64,000 nucleotides of DNA, from the NCBI RefSeq assembly GCF_000142905.1, contig NW_013657678.1:83877-147876 (forward strand). The letters are read 5' to 3'. The DNA comes from Thecamonas trahens ATCC 50062. Taxonomy: Eukaryota; Apusozoa; Apusomonadida; Apusomonadidae. Position numbers and translations under genes: made by a program. The notes beneath the pieces were generated by a model. That model saw only the letters and a program-made list of their open reading frames with translations, was not told the DNA's origin and made no database searches. Position 1 is the first letter of the stretch. Every line of letters starts with the position of its first letter. Below, one piece after another: positions 39,334 to 51,059 of the stretch.

Positions 39334-42300
39334 TCATCGCCAGGCCGCGCCACCGCGGGCAATGAACGACCGGGCTTGGAGGTAGGCCTTGCGGTCGGCA
39401 GAAGAGAAAAAGGCGTCACCAAAGGTGTCGACTGCAGTGTCGATGGCGTCGAGGAGCTTGGTGAGGACCTGTGCCGGGAGGATCGAGGCAAGTGCCGAGT
39501 TGGTGCCAAAGCCGAGATCGTAGACGGCGGCGGCGGCGGTGGCGGCAACCTCGGCGGCGGCGGCGGTGGCGGCGAGCCGGAGCCGCGCCAGCTGTGCCAC
39601 CAGGGCGGGCTCGTCGGACGCGTCAAGATGCGAAGAGACAGCGGCGACAACGGCTGAAAGAACCTCGCCATCGGCTCCGATGTGGCTGTCGAGACGGATG
39701 GTCCATGTGACAAGGAGGTCAAGGCGGGCGAGCTTGTCGACCCAGGCGGCGGCGGCCGGATCCATCTGCCCACCACGAATGCGGGCGTCATCACCACGCT
39801 TGCGCTTCCGCTTCTCCTGGCCGTGCTCGTCCAGCTCGCTGGCGGCGGCAAAGGCGGCGTCCGGCTTGACAAGGGCAGAGACAACAAGCGAGACAAACTC
39901 GCCGAGCTCGAGCGAGGACTTGACGGTCACGGCCGCAAAGAGAACCTCTAGCAAGGTGTCGAGCGTGACGATCGAGAGCTGTGGCGCGTGGACGATGTAT
40001 GCACACGCATTGACCACAGACTGCGGGAGCGCCTGCAGCCGGAGGAGTAGGTGCAACGCGAGGGCCTGCAGCGACGGGTCGAGCGCCAGGAACGGGCCGC
40101 CCACCACTTGGCCTTTGACCTTGACCGCGAGGAGAGGACCGACCAGCCGCGAGACCGCGTGGAACGCGCTGCCAAGCTCGGAGCTCACTGGATCGTAGAG
40201 CGCCCACTGGGCAAGAAGGCCAAGAACCCGGCGCGAGACCTGCGGCGAGCCACCCTTGAGCACCCAAAGGATCTTGAACAGGAGCTGCGCCCACTTGGCA
40301 ATGATCGGCGAGGTAAACTTGCCCATGGCACGCTCACGCTTGCTCGGCTTGCGCTTGTCGGTCGCGCCAAACGCGGCGCGGCGCGCCGCCACAGCTGCCA
40401 CCACGTCGAGCACCAGCAGCGTCGCCGTCGGGTCGGCCACCACAACCTGCGACGCAAGCAGTTCGGTGACGGCTCCGAGAAGCGGCTCCAGCGCCGCCGT
40501 GGCCGCCGTCGTCTCGCGATCGGCAAGTAGCAGTTCAACATAGACCGGAAGCGCTTGCAGAACTCGGCGGTGACCAGCGGTGGCGGCGAGCGGATCCGAG
40601 CCAGAAAAGGCGTCAGTGGACGGTGGGACAAGCAGCGAGGCCAGGAACGGGGTCATGTCCGCCAGCGACGCCGCTGCCAGCGCCAGCGGCGCCGTGCCGG
40701 CCTCGACGGGCGCCGCCGCCAGCTGTGCCGCGAGCGAGCACAGCGCCACGTTGAGCGAGGTGACGGTCTCGCCCAGCGAACGAGCGAGTGCGGCCTGCTT
40801 GGCATTGGCCCGGGACGGGATCGGCGACGACACCGGAAACGCCGCCAGGTAGTGGTTGGTCGTATGGTCGCGAACGACGGTAGCAAGGCGAGCCGGCAGG
40901 ACCAGGCCGGCCTCGATTACGGCGCCGACCAGGGTCGAGAGCACGCGGACAACCGAGAGCAGCGCCGATGCCCGCGCCAGCGACAGCCGCGAAGACGGGT
41001 CCGACTCGATCCAGCACTCCAGCATCAGCGCGGCAATGCGGTCGAGAACGTCGAGCGCGGTGAGGCTCGCCGCGGCCTCGGACGACCCGCCGGACACGCC
41101 CTTGCGCGTGGTGGCTGCGGCTTGCGCCAGCGGCGGCGCGAACAGCGGCTCCGAGACCGGCGCCGAGACCGGCCGCGGCTGCGCGAGCCGCACCCATCCG
41201 GTCTGCATGTAAAGTCGCGGGCTGTTCCACGGAACGTGAGTCAGAGCAGCATCGGCAGCGGCGGCGCCGACGTCGGCCACACCGTCAGGCACATGCCCGT
41301 CGCGCGCCGAAAACGTCGCGCGCCACGTCTGCGGCGCAAAGGCGAGGACAACGAGAGTCTCAAGCGCGTTGAGCACCGCCGCGCGCCCTGACGACGAGCT
41401 TGCCACGCCCGATGGCGTGCCGGTCAGCGTCAGCGCCGGGCCTTTTCCCGAGCTCGCTACGTGGGTCCCGGTCGCAATGTACAGCAGCGAGTCGAGGAGC
41501 GCCGGTGCCGATGCGGCAATGCGCCACGGAAAGTAGGTGACAACAAGGTCAAGCGAGCGGACTGCATCAAGCCGGACCGAGTCTTCGAGGTGCGACATAC
41601 CCGACGAGATGTACAGGACCAGGTGCGCCACGTACGGCGCAAAGACGGCGAGGCTACTCCCTCCGCGCCCGATCGCCATGCCGTGGAAGAGCTTGGCAAG
41701 CAGGTTGCGAACTGCAGCTCGGACCCCAGAGTCGACGTCTAGCAGCGTCTCTAGCACGCCGAGAACCGTGAGTCGGATGTTGTACGCCACCATGGCCGGA
41801 TACTTGACCACCAGCTCGGTGATGCCCTCGAGTGCCGACGATCGCATGCGGGCGTTAAAGTGCTTGACTTGGCTCAGCAGCTCAGGAAGGACCAGCCCGC
41901 GCGAGGTGAACGCGCTCGCCACATCGGTCATGGTCTCGTTGGTAGACGCGCCGTGGGCCAGTGACGTCCGCGCCTCGAGCGAGGCCTCACCGTACTGGGT
42001 CATCTGCGATGGCATGACCAGCGTCTTGGCCTTAAACCGAGTGTCCGTCTGGTTCTCTTGCCTTTTTTTGTCTTGCCCACTCCATCCTTCCGTTTCTGTC
42101 CATGCCTCCCATGGCCATCGCCATCAACGCATGCTGTGAGTCGTCGCCTGGCGTGGCACAGGCCGCCCTGGACATGCTAGGTGGCATGCCCAGGGAGAGC
42201 CCTCTCTGCAGTCCAGGTCTCATGTGGTCGACTGCACCGAAAGGTGTGTGTGCGGGGGGGGGGGGGGGGGGGAAGGGGTTGGTTGGCTGTGGCACGGTTC

Positions 42301-42513
42301 TATGGCTCTGTGTCGGGCGGTGGGCTCTTGCCTCGTCCATCTTCGGCATCCATCTCTCCTGGCCCGAGTCAAGGGAGGGGAGTTATAGGGACAGAGGAGG
42401 GGAGAAGTACCTTGGAAAAGGGAGGGTGCAGGGGATGCTTGGCAATGAAGGCGTACCTTAAAGTCGACAGTCCGCGACTGCGCCTTCTTCTGCTTCTTTC
42501 TGCGGCTGACCAT
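39334..42513 (-). CDS. IPI1/TEX10 homologue, ribosome biogenesis (two exons)
   Basis: Exon 1 (42457-42513) encodes MVSRRKKQKKAQSRTVDFK; the intron starts GTACGC. Exon 2 starts at 42054 (NQTDTRFKAKTLVMPSQ) or, with the alternative CAG acceptor, at 42048 (TDTRFKAK); both are phase 0. The 42054 choice gives 925 aa and restores the NxTDTxFKAK block of the family (animal NATVTNFKTKAIRLPEQ). The Ipi1 N-terminal domain follows: LPELLSQVKHFNARMRSSALEGITELV and VRAAVRNLLAKLFHGM. The rest is HEAT-like helices. IPI1/TEX10 is part of the Rix1/PELP1 complex that matures 60S pre-ribosomes in the nucleus. The usual KLKVGK segment between exon 1 and NQTDT is missing, so a micro-exon may have been overlooked. 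Confidence 0.85.
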
Positions 42514-42618
42514 GGCGCAGTGGCGTCGAGTGGTCGACCCGTCGAGCGGCTGACCCGTCGAGTGGTGGGCCCGTCGAGTGTCGACGAGTCCAGAGTCCAT
42601 GATGAATACAGTTTACAG

Positions 42619-45600
42619 CTAGGCACGGAGCTTAGAGCGCTTGGAGGTGCGGAACTGAGGGGAGACCGGGACGGTCAGTTGGGCCTCGGAGACCTTGACC
42701 CGGATCGGAGCGTAGTGGCGGATGGGCTGGGCCTTAAAGTCGAGCGACTTGCGGAACTCGGCGAGCTCTTCGGCCTCCTCGCGGGCACGGGCAGCAGCCA
42801 TGGCGGCGCGTTCGGCCTCGAGGACTGCATCCTCGGCGGCCTTGACCTCGGCCTTGGCCTCGCGCTCCTCTGCGCGGCGCGAGGTGTTGAGATCAAACGG
42901 CTGAGTCTCGGTCAGCGGCGCGGCGGAGCGGCGCGGGGTGAAGACCGGGAGGTCATGGGCCGGCGCGGGCTTGGCGGCGAAGGACGAGAACTGGGCAGCC
43001 TCGGCCTCGAGCTCGGCGGCAATGCGTGCGGCGCGCGAGGCTTCGGCAGCCTCGTGGCGCTTGACCGACTCGAGCTCGAACGGGATCGGAACGGTGAGCT
43101 CCTTGGGCGCCGCGCGCGGGAGCGGGTCGGGCGTCTCCAGGTCGAGCAGCGGCGTGGCCTTAAACTTGGCGGCGGCGGCAGCGGCGGCGGCCTGCGCCTC
43201 ACGCTCAGCCTCGATGCGGGCGCGGTACTTGGCACCGCGGACGTCCGACGCAAGCTCGAACGGGACCGGGACGGTGAGCGGCTTGCGCTTGGGCGTCGGC
43301 AGCGGTTCAGGCGAGTCAAAGACCGGCATGAGACCGGCCTTGAACTTCGGCCGCGGCGGCTCGTCCGAAAGCACCGGCTCGGGTCGCCGCGATGCGCGGT
43401 CCTTGGTTGCCAGCGCTGGTGAGTGCGGGATGGTGAGCGATTTGATCGCCGAAACCGGGCCTGCCGGCGGCGGCGGCGCCTTGTACACCGAGCGTGGGAC
43501 CGGGCGGGCCTTAAAGGTGAATGACGGCGGGTCGGCGGGCTCATCATGGGTGCGGCGGCCAATGCGCGAGTCAGAGGCAAATGTGGGCGTGATGGGGCGG
43601 GTCGGCTTGACGCGCGCCACCTTGGGCACTCCGTAGTCACCGCACGATTCGAAGATCTTGGCGTTGACCGGGCGAGCCTTGAAGCCGGGATGAGCCTTGA
43701 TAGCCTCCAGTTCGGCGTCTTCGGTTGAGAGTACGGCGTGCTTCTCGCGCTTGGCGAGAGCGTCTGTGGCAAACTTGGGCGTGACCGGGATGGTTAGCTG
43801 GAGCGGGCGCGATGCAGCCATCGGCGCCGGCTTGGTCTTGAACCGGGTAGGCGTCTTGGCGAGGAAGGCGTTGACGGCCTCGGCCGTGGAGACAAACGAG
43901 GCCGATGCGTGGATGGGACCCTTGTCCGAGGCAAAGTGGAACGGCCGCGGCTGGGTCGCCGCCACCTTGGCCTTGCGCACTCCGGCGAGGCGCTTCGAGC
44001 GCTCTGCGGGCCGCGGCGACTCGGCCGCCGGCTTGCTCTTGATCCGCGAATCGGTGTGGAAGCGGAAGGCAACCGGCTCGGTCAGCGGCTTGACTGAGCG
44101 CTTGGAAACCGGCGCCTTCTTGGGCCGCGCCGCACGCTTGCGGTTCTTCACCATCTGCCGCTTGAGCTCGGCTCGCGCCTCGCGAATTGCATGCAGCTCG
44201 AGCTCCTCCGACGTGAGAGCCTTGGTCTTGGGCTTGGCCCGCTCGCGGCGCTGGAACGCTGGCGTCTTGGGCACCGTCAGCGCCGGCGCGGTCCGCGGCC
44301 GGTGGCTGCTCCGCGCCTTGGCCTCGGCCTTGGCCTCGCTCTCGACCGCCTCCTCGCGTGCCTTCCACGCCACGGTCGGTCGCGAGAACCGCGGCGCGCG
44401 GCCGGCTGACGTCTTTGGCCGCCGCTTCCGGGCTGCCTTGGCCCCCGATTTGACCTCGCTCTTGGCCGCGGCCTCGGCCTTGGCTTCCGCAGCGCGAGCA
44501 GCCTCGCGAGCCTTCCACGCCGCCGTCGGCTGAAGGAATCGTGGAACCCGAGCGCTTGGCTTGGCGCCGCCGCGGGCTGCCTGTCTCCGGGCCTGCTTGG
44601 CCTGCGGCTTTGCCTCGGGCTTGGCACGCGGCTTGGCGCGCGGCCTCGGCTTGGGCTCACCTGCGGCCGTCTTGGGACGGACCGAGGCGGCGGCCGGAGC
44701 AGCGGCCGAAGCGGGCACGACCGTGGTATCGGCCTCGGGCTCGGGCGACGACGAAATCTCGCGCTGCTCAACCTTTCGGACCCGGATCGGCCGCGACCGC
44801 AGCGAGCTTGCCAGCAGCGAACGGGGGCCGTTGGTGGACGACGTCAGCGATGCCGACATAATGGTAAACGAGTCATCGGCGGAGCCGGTGGCGGCCTCCG
44901 GCTCGACAGTCTCGGCGATGACGTCTTCGGCGATGACGTCGTCGGCGATGACGTCTTCGGCGATGACGTCTTCGGCGATGACGTCTTCGGCGATGATGTT
45001 CTCGGCGACAATGTCCCGCAGGGCAAGGGGCTCATCGGCCGGGCTCGGCAACTCGGCCTTGAGCGGTGACATCATGATTTCGTCTGCAGCAATAAGAGGC
45101 GCATGCGTGATTGGAGCATACGTGGCGTCCATGATCTCGACCTCGGCGTCTGCGTCTGCGTCCGCGTCTGCGTCGGCCTCAGCCTCGGCCTGAGCCTCAC
45201 CCTGAGCCTCAGCCTCAGCTTCAGCCATAAGGACTGCAGGCATTGGGAGCGGCTCGGGCGAGCTTGGAAGCTGCTGTTCGTCGAGGTCAACAACTGCCGG
45301 CGTCCGTGACGGGGTGCACATCGCACCCGGCCGCGAGACATCGGCCATGTGAGCAACGCCAGGCGGGGATGCCATGACGGCAGTCAGTGCCACACGGGCC
45401 GGGACAGCCGCGAGCGGCTGCGCCGCAGCGGCACTCACTGGAGTGCCCGGAAGCATGTTGTCAGCCACGGCATGGTCATGCTCCGGCGCCGGGGCGACGG
45501 AGGCGCGGCGGCTGCCGCTGGCGACGAGGCGAACGTCGGTGACAGGGTCGGTACGCCCATGATGTTGGCGACAGGCGCACATGCATCCTCTGGTTTGTTA

Positions 45601-45873
45601 GCTACACCCACACTCATCCGCAGACTGTGAGTAACCATGCCTTCTTGATCGTGGCACCATCCACAGGGGCGAGCGTGACCTGCGGGAGGCGCCAAAAACG
45701 CCCATCGCGAAAGTTTGAAAACTTTGGCCGACAGAGAGGGGCAGGCAGGGGGGAGGGGGGGGGGGGACAGGCAAAGGTAGCGTACTGAACCACTCGTCGG
45801 CATGGGCGTCTGTGGCGTCGATGTCGTCAAAGTCGACAAACTGCGGTGCCTCGAACTCGTACGTGTTGGCCAT
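42619..45873 (-). CDS. TPX2: TPX2, spindle assembly factor (two exons)
   Basis: Exon 1 (45786-45873) encodes MANTYEFEAPQFVDFDDIDA...DEWF, the TPX2 N-terminal Aurora-binding pattern (animal SYDAPSDFINF...WF). Exon 2 (42619-45587) joins in phase 1 across a 198-bp intron GTACGC...GAGAG, giving 1,018 aa. The exon 2 acceptor is the one that keeps frame but is less certain than exon 1. The C-terminal half is colinear with animal TPX2: FLAKTPTRFKTKP, AELEAIKAHPGFKARP, SLTIPHSPALATKDR, several LTxPxPFELxS blocks, and near the end FKAQPIRHYAPI then LTVPVSPQFRTS. The middle holds a 15-bp DNA repeat encoding IAEDV units (44905-45015), Ala/Glu/Asp runs and two related PRFxxPTxAWKAREE segments. TPX2 nucleates spindle microtubules and activates Aurora A after release from importins by RanGTP. 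Confidence 0.95.
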
Positions 45874-46158
45874 GATGGGGCCGGAGCCGAGAGGGGTTGC
45901 GAGAGGAGTCAGAGTCGATAGTCGGTGGTGCGAGTGAGAGTGGGAGCTGCTGCCGGCTGCCGCTCGTTGGTGCGCTTTTTCCCGGGCGGACGTGAAATAG
46001 CCAATGAAGCGCGAGAACAAGACGTGTGTGGATTTGTAAAGGTAGTGATGAGCTGCAAGTGCTAGTGTTGGTAGTGATGGTGGCAGTAGGCGGAGGAGGG
46101 GGAGTGGTGGTCCAACAAGGAAGGGGACCATGGGGTTGGGGCGGCAGGCGGCTCTCGC

Positions 46159-47469
46159 TCACGGGTGCGGCTCGGGCAGCGACGGTGACGAAAAGGTGAG
46201 CGATGAGGTGCGGGCAATGATATCGTCGACGGCACGAACGTGGAGGACCTTGTTGCACACAGAGTGTGAGACGAGGGCAAGCGCGTCCTGATCATTTGGC
46301 GGCAGGTGGGCGAGGATGCAGGCCATGACGTTGTCGTCGAGCGACTCAAGCCGGGTCGTGACTCCTCCGCCAGACGCTGGGAGTGCACCGACCGAGGCGA
46401 GAGCTGCCATGGCACGAGCCGGCAGCTTGGGTGCTTCTCGCGTGGCTTGGATCGGAGTCGGGCCTGTCGGCTGCCCGGAGAACGCCGAGACGGTCATGCC
46501 GCGCTCGGCGGCAACCGAGGCGATGACTTCGGCTTGTCGGCGGCGGTTGCGCTGCTCGCGCAGCCGGGCCGTGCACTGGCAGACCTGGCGGTCGCGGCGA
46601 CGAGCCCGTCGGGTAAGGTCATCATCGTCGCCAGATCGTGCGCCACCGGCATCGTCGCACTCGTCGCCGGCCAGCCCGGACGATCGCGGCGACACCCGCT
46701 TTCCGCCGCACACCGCACAACGAGACTCGACCTGCAACGCCTGATCGGAAGCGACTTGGGTCGGCGCTGCCCCCAGCCGGACACTTGACGGCTCAACCGA
46801 CGAGCACCGGCGGCGGCGAGATGCCCGGTGGCGCATCGACGACGACGACCGGCTTGGCGCGCGCGACCGGCGCGACCGGCTCGCCGCTGACGACGCCGAC
46901 GCTGACGCTGACGCCGACGCGCTCGAGTGCTCGCCCTCGCCCAGGACAGCAAGTCCGGTACTGCGGTCTCGTTCTAGCGACCGCGACCGCGACCGCGACC
47001 GTGACCGAGAGAGTGACCGCGAGCCCGAGCCCGAGCCTGGCCCCGGGCGCATGCTACGGGCAGCGACGGCGGGGTGCAGCGCGAGCGGAGGCGAGGAGGC
47101 TGACGAGGACGGATACGACGACAGCAGAGCCGACGAGCACGACGAGAGAGACAGCGGGTGCTGCGAGATAGCCAGGGGCGTGGTGGCCGGAGTGCTGGCC
47201 GGAGTCGGTGCCGTCGGACGTAAAGTGGGCAGCGGCGGAAGGCTGAGTCGCACTCGCTCGCCGAGGCCGATCGAGCCTTCCGGGGCACAGCCCGACCTGG
47301 CGACGCGTCGCCGACCCAGACTGCGGAAATCGGGTCCAGCCTCGGTTGTCTGCACGTCCATGGTCACAGAGTCGAGGGGTATGAGTGCACACATTGGTTC
47401 GGTAGCAATCGGCGTAAGCGAGCCCTCGTAGGTGGTGTGGACCACATTGGGCCGCGGCGGGAATGGCAT
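46159..47469 (-). CDS. F-box-like protein with RS-rich region
   Basis: This encodes 436 aa, starting MPFPPRPNVVHTTYEG at 47469. Residues 60-230 are Ser/Pro/Ala-rich with SRSRSRSR and SASASA runs. A Cys cluster follows (CAVCGGKR near 252-259, QVCQCTARLREQRNRRR near 305), the latter with a very basic stretch. The C-terminal 60 residues look like an F-box: LDDNVMACILAHLPPNDQDALALVSHSVCNKVL. F-box proteins bind SKP1 and recruit substrates to SCF ubiquitin ligases, but an F-box at the extreme C-terminus is less usual, so substrate recognition would lie in the N-terminal part. The F-box is a pattern call of moderate strength. Confidence 0.7.
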   Translation of the reverse strand: MPFPPRPNVVHTTYEGSLTPIATEPMCALIPLDSVTMDVQTTEAGPDFRSLGRRRVARSGCAPEGSIGLGERVRLSLPPLPTLRPTAPTPASTPATTPLAISQHPLSLSSCSSALLSSYPSSSASSPPLALHPAVAARSMRPGPGSGSGSRSLSRSRSRSRSRSLERDRSTGLAVLGEGEHSSASASASASASSAASRSRRSRAPSRSSSSMRHRASRRRRCSSVEPSSVRLGAAPTQVASDQALQVESRCAVCGGKRVSPRSSGLAGDECDDAGGARSGDDDDLTRRARRRDRQVCQCTARLREQRNRRRQAEVIASVAAERGMTVSAFSGQPTGPTPIQATREAPKLPARAMAALASVGALPASGGGVTTRLESLDDNVMACILAHLPPNDQDALALVSHSVCNKVLHVRAVDDIIARTSSLTFSSPSLPEPHP

Positions 47470-47912
47470 TGGCCACGTTGCGGCCGCGCTCGCTTTGTGC
47501 GCTGGAGACGATCCAGACGACGGCTACGGCGAACCGAGTGTAATCGCAGGCAGCTACCTGATGGGTCTACGGGAAGTGCTTGCGCTTTACTGCTTGCGCA
47601 GACTCGTCTCTGCTGTGCTTGTCTTGACGGCAAGAGGGGGCGTGGGACGAGTGCGGGTGTCTCCTCCGCCACAGCCCGCTAGCTGCTGAGAGTGTTCTCC
47701 ACCGGGGTTTTGGGGCTTTTTTCCCCGCACCTGGTCAAGGAGGCAAGCGGTTGCTTGTTTTTCTTTGTTCGCGTTTGGATGTGGAGGTGAGAGTGAGAGT
47801 GAGAGTGAGAGAGAGTGTGTGAGGGATGTGGTGTGCATGAGCGTGTGGAGTGGTGCGAGTGCGAGTGAGTGTGCGTGGAGCAGTGGAAGAGGGTACGTGC
47901 ATGGTGGCCCGT
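47470..47912. other. intergenic region, no gene recognised
   Basis: This stretch holds a short (GAGAGT)n run at 47788-47815 and GC-rich unique sequence between the F-box gene start and the importin-beta stop codon. No coding or RNA feature is supported. Confidence 0.5.
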
Positions 47913-50904
47913 CTACTTGCGGTAGCGACGGACGGTCTGGCGGGCAAAGGTGGCGACCTCGATCGTGTCCTCATCGTCCGAGCCGTCGAGCTCGCGGATG
48001 AGCGGGAGGACCCACTCTTGCTTGAGGTAGCCGCCGACGTCGGTGCCGTAGGTGTGGGCGAGGTCGCCGAGGCAGCCGACGGCGGCGCGGGTGACCTCTT
48101 CGGAGCGGAACTCGTCCTTGTAGACATGGCCGATAAAGGCAAAGAGGTGCTCGACGTAGCCGTCAAGGAGAGCCTCCTTCTTGGCCTCGCGGAGGCCCTG
48201 AATGATGCCGGTGAAGCCCTCAAAGACGTTCTCGCGGAGCGAGTTGAGGTAGACGACCAGCTCCGGGTACGAGGTGTCGACAAAGACCTGCGAGGCCTGG
48301 CAGAGGAGCTGCATAACCGGGTTGACGTGCGGCGCAAATGCGGCCTCGATGGCGAGGGCGAGGTCGCCAAAGGCGGCGAGGATGACCGGCTTGACCCTGT
48401 CGGGCAGGGCGCCGTGGTTGAGGTTGGCAATGAGGGCGCCGATGATGTCGTCGGCATACGGCGCCATGCTCTTCTCGAGCGCCCGGCAGCAGTCGCCGAG
48501 CACGCCGATGGAGACGATGCACACGTCGGGCTCCTGGTGCGACTTGATGCCGGCCATGAGGAACTCGAAGAACGCGTTCATGTACGGCTCAAAGTCCTCG
48601 TCGATAGCCCGGGCCAGGGCGCCGATGGCCACCATCGCCTCCTCATGGACTGTGTCGGTCCGGCACCGCAGGACGGCGAGGAAGGCCTCCATGAGGCTGT
48701 CGGCGTGGCCCATAATGTCGCCTTCGACCCGCTCGATAATCGCCTGAAGCGAAGAGCAAATGAGGCCCTGCAGGTCTGACCGCTGCGTCATCTCGTCGGC
48801 AGAGGAAATCTCGTACGCGAGCGTCTCCCCGAGCCGCTCGAGGAGGGTGGCAAAGACAGACGAGACGTGGACGAGGCAATCCTTGGCCGAAGACTCGATC
48901 ATGACGTTGAGCGTGGTGTACGCCGTGCCCCGCAGGTTGGACATGTCGCCGTCGCCACGGACGGTGACCGAGAGCAGCGTGACGGCAAGGTCAGCAAAGA
49001 ACGGCGAGAGGCCGTACGTGTCGGCGTCGGGCTGGGCAAAGACCTTAGCCAGGTTGTGCAGCGCCCAGCAGCACGAGACTGCGACACGCGGCGATGCGCC
49101 GAGCCCATCGTTGATGGCCTCCAACAGCGCCGGGCCGTGCTCCGACGGAATGGCCTCGGCATGGTACTTGCACACCGCGCCAATGGTCCATGCCGCAGAC
49201 TCGGCAATGAGCAGGACGTCCGAGCCCATGAGCGTGGCAAAGGTCGGCAAGCCCATGGCGATGAGCTCACCAACAGCCGCGGACGACACGCCCTCCAGAA
49301 TGGAGCCAAAGGCGAAGATGGCGGCCTCAACATGGCGCCACGACTCGCCCTCGACGTTGCCCACAATAAACGGCACAACGTACTCAAGCACAGCGTCGCG
49401 CACGTCCTTGGCCACCAGGTTGAGGCACGTGCCGGCCGCCATCGAGATGTTCCACGTCGTCGGCTGCTGGTCCTCTTCCTGCCGGCACATAGTCTGCGTC
49501 AGCAGCTCCACCAGCGGGCCGAGCACCGTCGCCACGTACTCGAGTGAGACCGACTTGGGGTGCTGCCCGCGCTGCTGCGCGTCCTCGGCCTCGAGGTGGA
49601 GGAAGATCTCCTCCTCACAGATCGTCGACCAGAACTCGATGGCCTGCAGCGCAGACTGCTCCGGGTCCGACCGGATTGCCTCAAACGTCAGCTGGTACAG
49701 CGCCTCCATGTACGGCTGGATGTTGCCGTAGAAGAACGACGCAATGCGGACAAGGCACTCGAGTGCCGCACGCCGGATTCGCGTGTCCGACGCCTGCGTC
49801 GCAGAGCAAACCACAGTCATGATGTAGTCGCGGTCGTCCGGAACCTCAAATGCGTCAGACACAAACTCGAGCGCATTGTACAGCGCCTTGGTAGCCTCCA
49901 GCCGCACATTGTCGTTCCGCTCCGTCTCCTCCACACCAGACATGACCGCAGTCAAAATCTGCCCACTCTGCGCCGCAAGCACCTCGCGCTTGACACCCTC
50001 GCAGATGTATCCCAGGCATGCCAGCGTCGACTGACGCAGCATGTCGTTGTCCATCACCGTCATGTTCTGCAACAGCGCCTCGACAAGCCCAGGCCACATC
50101 TGCTCCGGCAGCTCGATGGCAGCAATCTTCGCCACAACAGCCGCAGCCGTCATCGCCGCAGTCGCATCAGAGCCCAGCGTCTGAAACAGCCCGTTCTTGA
50201 TCGTCATCCGCGTCTCTTCGTCGAGCTCGCGCCACGCCTGCGCAAGCTTCATCTTGGTAATTGGGTCGCGCGCGTCCAGAAGAACCTTCAGCGCAAGGCC
50301 GGCAAGCTGCCGCGACACCTCTGTTGGGCCGCCCACAAGCTCGTGGCAGAGCCCAAGCATGTAACCACCATAGTTGGAGACTCGGAGCGAGTTGAGGTAC
50401 GCCTCGGCCTCCTGGCGAGCCTCGTTAGCTGTCACGCACACCCGGTCCCACCCCGGCCACTCCGTGAGTTTGGATCGTCTGCGACCTTTTCCTCACCGAC
50501 TCGCCGCCACCCCCTCCTTCCTCCCCCCCCCCCCCTCTCGCCCCGCATGCTGGCCTCACCCCGCTCCGGCTCGCACCATGCTAGCATGTCCCATCTCACC
50601 CGTATAATGAGCTCTCGACGGCAGGTAGTCCATGCGGGGTGCGCCCCGCGGAGCCACCAGCTCTGTGGCTGCGAGCATGCGACACGGTGCGAACGCGCGC
50701 CAAGACGCGGCGAAGGGAAAATTGGGGCCGATGTCCGACTACACGAGGGCATATTCAGAGCGCTACCACAGCAGACATGAACCACAGCAGCCAACCTCCA
50801 CCCGTAGCCATCCCTCACCACACCAGCTACTCTCTCCCCACACTTGTCCCGTGCTACGTACTCCCCTCGTGGACCGCGAGCAGGGCCTGGGTCAAGTCGC
50901 TCAT
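47913..50904 (-). CDS. KPNB1: importin subunit beta-1 (two exons)
   Basis: Exon 1 (50862-50904) encodes MSDLTQALLAVHEG plus one base; exon 2 (47913-50428) begins after an acceptor GTGACAG. The 432-bp intron starts GTACGT and the join is phase 1, giving NEARQEAEAYLNSL after Thr15 and 852 aa in total (human 876). HEAT-repeat sequence follows the family throughout: LACLGYICEGV, FWSTICEEEIFLHLEAEDAQQRG, AAWTIGAVCKYH, SSAKDCLVH, DLQGLICSSLQAII and FGDLALAIEAAF. Importin-beta carries classical cargo with importin-alpha through nuclear pores and is released by RanGTP; it also sequesters TPX2 in mitosis. It is divergent from the TPR gene, with 155 bp between start codons. Confidence 0.96.
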
Positions 50905-51059
50905 TGATGGCTCGGAAGAAAAGTGGCCGAATTTGGTTACGGGGACCATTTTGCTGTGGCGGATTTGGCCGGTCGCCCGCTCGACGCCGGTCGCTCGTCG
51001 CTCGCTCTTCGCCTAATTGCGCTCACCCACACAGCCTTTCACTCGACTTGGCGGCAATC

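Noticed and set aside
45590-45780. Possible middle exon of TPX2 (GTCACGCTCGCCCCTG...)
   Set aside because: It has an acceptor-like GCAG but no in-phase donor; the two-exon model already keeps frame.
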